Positions 58,801-64,000 of a stretch of DNA of 64,000 nucleotides are shown in pieces. How positions within the stretch are numbered: the first letter of the stretch is position 1; each line of letters starts with the position of its first letter. The stretch comes from Buddleja alternifolia (lineage: Eukaryota; Streptophyta; Magnoliopsida; Lamiales; Scrophulariaceae), in the NCBI GenBank assembly GCA_019426215.1, contig CM033397.1, forward strand, positions 24,988,480 through 25,052,479, written 5' to 3'. The notes beneath the pieces are model-generated. The model saw only the letters and a list, made by a program, of their open reading frames with translations, was not told the DNA's origin and did no database searches. The position numbers and the translations under genes were made by a program.

Positions 58801-59040
58801 TTGCCTTTATCACAAAATTGACTAATGCTTAACAAATTATGCTTAAGACCCTCAACATAATATACATAACTGATCATGATGTTCCCCCTATGCATGATAC
58901 CTATACCTTTGGTTTTACCTTTGGAGTTATCACCGAACATAACTTGAGGACAGTTGGTAGCTCAATAATTGACTAGAAGATCTTTGGAACCCGTCATGTG
59001 TCTTGACGATCCATTATCAATGTACCAAACTGAAGTATTG
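55839..59040 (-). pseudogene. Sirevirus 1 pol: protease, integrase, RT, RNase H
   Basis: Protease core at about 59010-59025 reads WYIDNGSSRH, so the active-site Ser of DSG is Asn. Integrase (58584-57226) has CDACQMGEQ, LHLDLFGPI, IRSDRGTEF and NGVAERWNRTLKEA, with an in-frame TGA at 58270-58272. A TAG replaces Trp at about 57226. RT follows (57210-56748) with a frameshift near 56870, and its catalytic box reads YVNDIIFG instead of YVDD. TGA at about 56748 and 56349-56351, then RNase H (56345-55839) with YSNADFAGYK and HCDNQSALAM. The order is standard Ty1/copia. Clearly inactive. Confidence 0.87.
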
Positions 59041-59075
59041 GTGTTGGCTCTAGGTACCTGTATTTAAGGATAGTT

Positions 59076-61329
59076 CTAATTCTTCTTAGGTACCCATGTT
59101 GTCTTGGGTCCTTCATTGTTAGTGACTTTGTTTTGAATTAAAACTTTAGGAACCCATATTTGCCTAGTTTTCATTGTAGGAATACTGGCCTTCTTGGGTT
59201 TCACATTGTGTTGTGTGTGCTTTTTGGGTGTATAATAATATCCTCGATTATAATAGTAATCATAATCATAATCATAGTCATAATCATAATCATCATAGTA
59301 TCGATAATATGATCTTGACTGTCTTGGATATTGACGCTGGTATTTCCTTGGCGCTGGCTTGGGTTGTACTTTTGATGCTGGACGCTTAGCGCTTGATTCA
59401 CCGTGGTTAGGTTTATCCTTAGTCTTTTGAGCGTTTGGATGAACCTTTCTTTGTGAATCATTTGCATTTGCCTTACCCTTGCCTGAGTTAGCTTTGGCTT
59501 TCTCATTTGGCCTCGTACCATTATCGCTTGGTTCATTCAGCGTTTGATTTTGTGAACCTTTCTCAACAAAGAAAACACCCTTTCCTTTGTTGTTCGCCAT
59601 AACATTAGATTTATTTGGTTGTTTACCGAATTTATTGCATCCTAAACCGGTCTTTTCACCCAACATTCTTGTTGCCTCAGTCACTTTGCAAGCGTTATCC
59701 GGAATGATTGGGCGTATTATCCAACTTTCTTGAAGCTTTTTATAATGATGAGACGAGCTGCTCTGATTTGGCAAGTCTAGTGATCAGATCAGCTTCTCTC
59801 TTGACTATTATATCAAGATCGCTTTTCAATTGAGTAATCTCACTCTCAAGCGATTGGTTATTCTCAATACATTGTTGCTGAACTTGCAACTCTACTTTGA
59901 GCGTTACTTTATCACTTGTGAGCGATGAAATAATAGCGAAGTAATTTTGATATATTTTGGTGGCATCTTGACAATTTTTATAATATTCATTAACTTTGTC
60001 AAGTAATTCATCATACGAAAGAGGATGAGATAATTTAGTGGTTACCTCAGGTAGCGAGTCATCAGACGCTTCATCATCTCTCGCCATGAGATAAATCAAC
60101 GCTGAGTCGCTTGTTGGCTCATCATCACTACTTTCATCTGATGATTCCAGATCCTCTTCATGTGCGGAGAATGGTTTAGATCCCGCTAGCAAACCTTGTT
60201 GGCGAATGTTGCTCCTGAATTGGTTTCTATCCGCAAAGTCTTGCCTTGTGGGCTTAGACACATTTGGATAAGGGCAATTTACCTGGTAGTGCCCTGGTTT
60301 CCTGCAATTATAACACAAATTAGTTTTCATTTTCTGTTCAGTGGTTAATCGCTTTGAACCAATTGGCGCTGAGAGATTCTGAGTAGGAATAGTAGGCGCT
60401 TGATAAGGAACTGGCGCTACTGGCTGAGGTGCAGAATATACTGGCGCTTGATACTTAGGCACTGGAGCAGGGGGAGGAGTTTGAAATGAAGTTTGTCCAA
60501 TCGGATTTCTATTTTCATATATTAGAAATTTCTTGAATTTCTTGACCAATAAAGCCATCTCCTTTTCTTCATTGGATTTCGTTGATTTAACCTCACTAAC
60601 CGCTTTACCCTTACTTTTGGTAGTAGCGATTAAAGCTTCTGATTCAGTCGCTGAAGTCGATGTGTCGCTGACTTCACCCAATTCGAACTCAAATGCCTTT
60701 AACTCTGAAAACACATGTTCTGGAGTAAGAGTCTCCAATGTCTGTGATTCTCTCATAGCAACAGTCTTAATCAAATAATTTCTTGGAAGACTTCTAAATA
60801 TCTTATTGACCATTTCTTTGTTAGTCAATTCCTTGTCTAATGATGCTAACTCTGTGATGAGCAAAGTGAACCTTGCGTCCAATTGTTCTAGCGTCTCGTT
60901 GGGCTGCATCTTGAAATGTTCAAATCTTTGCATGACTACAGAGAGCTTATTCTCCTTCATCTGTGTTGAACCTTCACACACTATAGCCAACTTATCCCAT
61001 ATTTCTTTGGAAGTTTTACATTGCTTGATCTTGTTGAACAATGCATCATTGTCTCCTAACGCTGAGTAAAGTGCACTTCGTCCAACATTATCTAGATTTG
61101 CTCTTTTCCGATCATCAGGCATCCATTCTAACTTAGGTTTCTCAACATATCCATCTGGAGTGGCTTCATCAGTTCCAGGTGCTCGAGTTATCACTTTTAT
61201 GATGTTAATGGGGCCATCTGAAATTACATCACACATTTCATTATCGCAAGAACATAAATACGCGAATGCTCTAAGTTTCCAAGAATCATAGTTTGACCCT
61301 ACCAACTTAGGCATTTTGTTAAAAGCCAT
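59076..61329 (-). pseudogene. Sirevirus 1 gag
   Basis: Starts MAFNKMPKLVGSNYDSWKLR at 61329 and is open for 529 codons through the UBN2-type gag domain, the zinc knuckle CYNCRKPGHYQVNC and the coiled-coil-like region. A frame break near 59745 passes into the last part (59774-59076), with the Lys-rich region and the Tyr/Asp low-complexity tract (about 59240-59310). It ends TTWVPKKN and TAG, as in the other copy. Unlike Sirevirus 2 it keeps the segment between the two TCAGCGAC repeats. Confidence 0.87.
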
Positions 61330-61431
61330 AATAAGATGTTTTGAGAGAGAGTTTTAAAACGACTAAGTTTTAGAAAAAAATGGATCTAAACAAGCAGTTA
61401 TGCTCGGAAACGCTTAGTTTCTACTTCAGCC

Positions 61432-61443
61432 GCTCTGATACCA
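61432..61443 (-). other. Primer-binding site of Sirevirus 1
   Basis: Minus strand TGGTATCAGAGC, 2 nt inside the 5' LTR end. Initiator tRNA-Met type. Confidence 0.9.
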
Positions 61444-61445
61444 CT

Positions 61446-62972
61446 TGGTGGTCCCAAGTGGCATACGAAAGGGTCTAGAAGGGAGGGGGAGGGGGGGTTG
61501 AATAGACCCTTTAGTTTTTTTCGACTTCAAAAATTTTGTATCATTTTTAAAGATTAGAACGCTTAGAAAGCTGAGCGCTTGGGTCAGACGCTTCAATAAA
61601 GATAACTTAGACTTAGTAATTTCAGCAATTTACCAAAGTAGGGTAACACTTAGATCGCTTAATCAGTGTTAGCATAGCGGAAATGATTTTAACACTTTAG
61701 CGTTCATTTTGGTTAAATAGTCGCTTAGCAGATTGAATTGTCTTTTTTAGAATAGATAGAATAATATAAAGCAAGACAATAATAAAAGTAAATGACACAA
61801 GATATATAAGGTTCACTGGGTGATGTAATCCCAGTTACGTCCTTCTTCTCCTTTTTTCACTTGGAAGAAATTTACTAAGATGATTATCAAACAATCACAC
61901 AGAATCTTCTACATGATAGTAAATAGGTGAAAATGATCTCAGGCTCCTTGATCACATAGATGTCAGCGCCAATGGAGATCTTCTTCTACAAGCTTCTCTC
62001 ACTCAGAAATACTGCCTGTAAGGGGTTTCAACGGCTTTCTCACTTAGATGAAAGGTTGAGGGTTTTGTCACACATGTTTTGTTTGTTTTTTGGAAAGATC
62101 AAACAACTTGGAATATCTCAATAAGAACTTAGATTTCTTCTTTGGAAGAGGTTTGAGATATTTGTGACTGTTTGGAATGTATATGGAAAGCTTGAAAGAT
62201 TTTAGCTATGGAGTTTCTAAGCTTTTTCTTTGAATGAGAATTTTCAGCAAAGTTTTCTTGTGCATGTACGTATGTATCTCTCTGTGTCACCTTTTTAGGG
62301 TTTGCTGGAAGGAGGTATTTATAGGCAATTCTTGGGATCTGTCCGTTGGACACATATAGGAGCGTGCCTGTCACACGGCGCGTGATTCTACCTTTCCTAT
62401 AACATTCCTGAAAATTCGCTAGTTCCGATTGGAGGGGAGTAGCTATAAACTTTGAAGTTCTGACAGTCTAGTCAAAAGGTGGCTTGTCCACAAGTCCTAT
62501 TGGCTTATCACATTTAATGCACTTATCAGGCATTTAATGCATTTGAATTTATTTCCCGTTTGAAATAAATGTCCGTTAAATGATTGCATTTAAGTCCTTC
62601 ATGACTTGAGAATTTATTTCAGGTGAATCTGATGCAAATCGCTTGAGTGTTTTGAGCTCTTGATCCATAAATCCTGAAAAGGTCCTTTAGCATTTGACAG
62701 ACGCTAAGAACAAATCTTCATTTTCTTTTGACTTCAGACGCTGATCTTCAACTTCATCTCTAATAGACTCACCTAGAATTCTATTAGCGATTCGGTATCT
62801 AATACTTAGTCTAAAATCTATAAAGATAAAAATTACAAGCCTAACAAAAATTACATTATTTCAAATGCTTAAACAATTGATCTATGAAACATAAACTTAC
62901 ATTATATTTTGGGGTCTAACATAAAATCCTATCTTGTCATCATCAAAACATCTAACATGAAATTTCCTAACA
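61446..62972 (-). repeat. 5' LTR of Sirevirus 1
   Basis: 1,527 bp. Plus-strand TGGTGGTCCC ... TTTCCTAACA, followed by TSD GGACT. It differs from the 3' LTR by about 17 changes in the first 310 bp by eye, the most diverged LTR pair in the nest. Confidence 0.9.
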
Positions 62973-62977
62973 GGACT

Positions 62978-63059
62978 TGTGACACTGATCAAGTTATTAG
63001 AGTAGTTAGATCCAATTCACCCTTTGGTGGGATCAGCCTCAAAGTGCGGTTTTGGTACG
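62978..63059 (+). repeat. Continuation of the split copia-type LTR (from 22277)
   Basis: Resumes the LTR after the GGACT duplication, matching the minus strand of 19470-19530 (TTAGAGTAGTTAGA, AATTCACCCTTTGGTGGG). It stops matching at about 63046-63059, where another LTR begins. Confidence 0.65.
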
Positions 63060-64000
63060 TGTCGAATGTGCCAAAATAAAATTTACTGTTCTCACAAGGA
63101 TTTGTAGTACTCGTAAGTCCAGGTCGAACCCTAGAGATTGGTTGATCAAAATTATATTCAATGGGTGGGGGGGGTGTTGTTTGGATGAATTCAATGACTA
63201 AAAACGACAGGAACTAAATAGGAATTTCAATAAACGTAAAATATCGATTCAAGGATAATTCGTTCTTTAATTCAAGTCGATCATAGACACCTAAAATACT
63301 ATCTATTCTTCGATTACTTAGCCAAGAACCTAAATAACCAGCTATTTAGATCCTTATTGATTTCCTTATATCATTAACCAAAGCCCAGCACCTGGTTAAA
63401 TTCTTATTATCAACTGAATCGGTATTAAGCAATCCTAATCATGTCAATAATAGCATAATGAATTAGAAGCGACTAAGGATAAACAATAGTTTAAGCAAGC
63501 GCCAACTATTTAATTTACACTAATGTTTCCCTCGAGTAATCAATGAAAACTGGGATCGCAATCTTGAAAACTCAATTGCTACGAGCACAAATCAAGCATA
63601 ACAATTACGGATTATGAAGATTTGTTAGCAATAGATTGTAATAGATAATCAACTAATATGCATCTTAGATTATCATCTACACAACCATGAACATTAATAA
63701 TAAGAAACAAAAGATAATCAACCCGTAGATAGATCATGAAGCTCCGTGTCTCACAACATATGAATTAAATTGAACTACCTTGAATCGAAAGAGAAAATTA
63801 GCTATTCATTAATAAAAGTACAATAGTTGATATAGTATTTTTCTTAACTCTCTTCTCCCTTATCTAGCTCTAAGAATCTGCTATATTTATAGAGAATAGG
63901 CTTCCTTCATAAAAATTTTAAGTTGTCTTCTCTTTGAAATCAATTTGAAGTTGTCTTCTCTTAGAGATCATTTTGAAGTTGTCTTCTCTTAGAGATCATT
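63060..64000 (-). mobile_element. LTR of another retroelement, truncated by window end
   Basis: Begins TGTCGAATGTGCCAAAATAAA, a typical plant gypsy LTR edge in minus orientation (GGTCGAACCC word at 63122). No coding domain is visible. The TSD candidate GTACG (63055-63059) cannot be checked because the other end is outside. Three 28-bp tandem units lie at about 63915-64000. Confidence 0.5.

Larger units (their letters stand above)
22765..62972 (-). mobile_element. Sirevirus-like copia element 1 (minus), carrying nested insertions
   Basis: Minus-strand order: 5' LTR (61446-62972), PBS TGGTATCAGAGC (61432-61443), gag, protease-integrase-RT-RNase H, env-like third ORF, PPT and 3' LTR (22765-24285). 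The 5-bp TSD GGACT (22760-22764, 62973-62977) proves both ends belong together across 40 kb. The element is spread out because Sirevirus 2 (37837-53147) and an Athila-like element (24595-35635) sit inside its third ORF. The LTRs differ by roughly 5% where I compared them (about 310 bp). The gag type, tRNA-Met PBS and extra 3' ORF place it with the SIRE/Maximus group; the lineage call rests on recognition, not alignment. Confidence 0.85.

Overview
This is plant nuclear DNA, most likely from a eudicot and possibly an asterid, although the species cannot be fixed from the sequence. The evidence is two recognisable plant genes with AT-rich introns and flanks, embedded in typical plant LTR retrotransposons, MITEs and a tRNA-derived SINE. 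There is no bacterial gene organisation. Boundaries of most mobile elements were read directly from TG...CA termini, target-site duplications (TSDs), primer-binding sites and polypurine tracts.

Region 1 (1-7.3 kb) is transposon debris: a 5'-end copia remnant on the minus strand cut by the window start (1-1796), a hAT-like non-autonomous element (1910-2620), a solo copia LTR (3040-4666, TSD ATTCT) inside an older related LTR, and a small TIR element (6379-6770). Region 2 (7.3-17 kb) is the gene island. It holds a three-exon BSD-domain protein gene (7306-10691, 431 aa) and an intronless gene for a PHLOEM PROTEIN 2-LIKE A10-type membrane protein (13580-14863, 427 aa). The latter has paired G-boxes and simple repeats in its leader, followed by a Mutator-like MITE with a 9-bp TSD (16247-16469). 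Region 3 (17-22.3 kb) has a tRNA-type SINE with a long TSD (17101-17273), a solo LTR with TSD AAATG (17576-20034) that carries a nested GTGTCGG-rich TIR element, and a possible tiny secreted-peptide gene (exon at 21562-21657).

Region 4 (22.3-64 kb) is one retrotransposon nest. A copia-type LTR (starting at 22277, resuming at 62978) was split by Sirevirus-like element 1 (22765-62972, minus strand, TSD GGACT). Element 1 was split twice: by an Athila-like Ty3/gypsy element (24595-35635, plus, TSD ATCAA) and by Sirevirus-like element 2 (37837-53147, plus, TSD GAAGT). Element 2's pol was then split by a solo gypsy LTR related to the Athila-like element (43210-44566, TSD TGAAT). Another LTR starts at 63060 and leaves the window. 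By-eye LTR divergence (about 5% for element 1, 3% for element 2, 1.2% for the Athila-like element) agrees with this order.

None of the retroelement copies looks autonomous, because each has stops, frameshifts or altered catalytic residues. The most unusual observations are: two intron-like segments with exact GT..AG ends and matched phase inside the long third ORF (env-like) of Sirevirus 2, absent from Sirevirus 1; a GGCGCC-CTAGG-type palindromic motif scattered through LTRs, gag coding sequence and 3' untranslated DNA of the Athila-like family; and the head-to-head arrangement of the two Sirevirus copies, which gives kilobase-scale inverted repeats.
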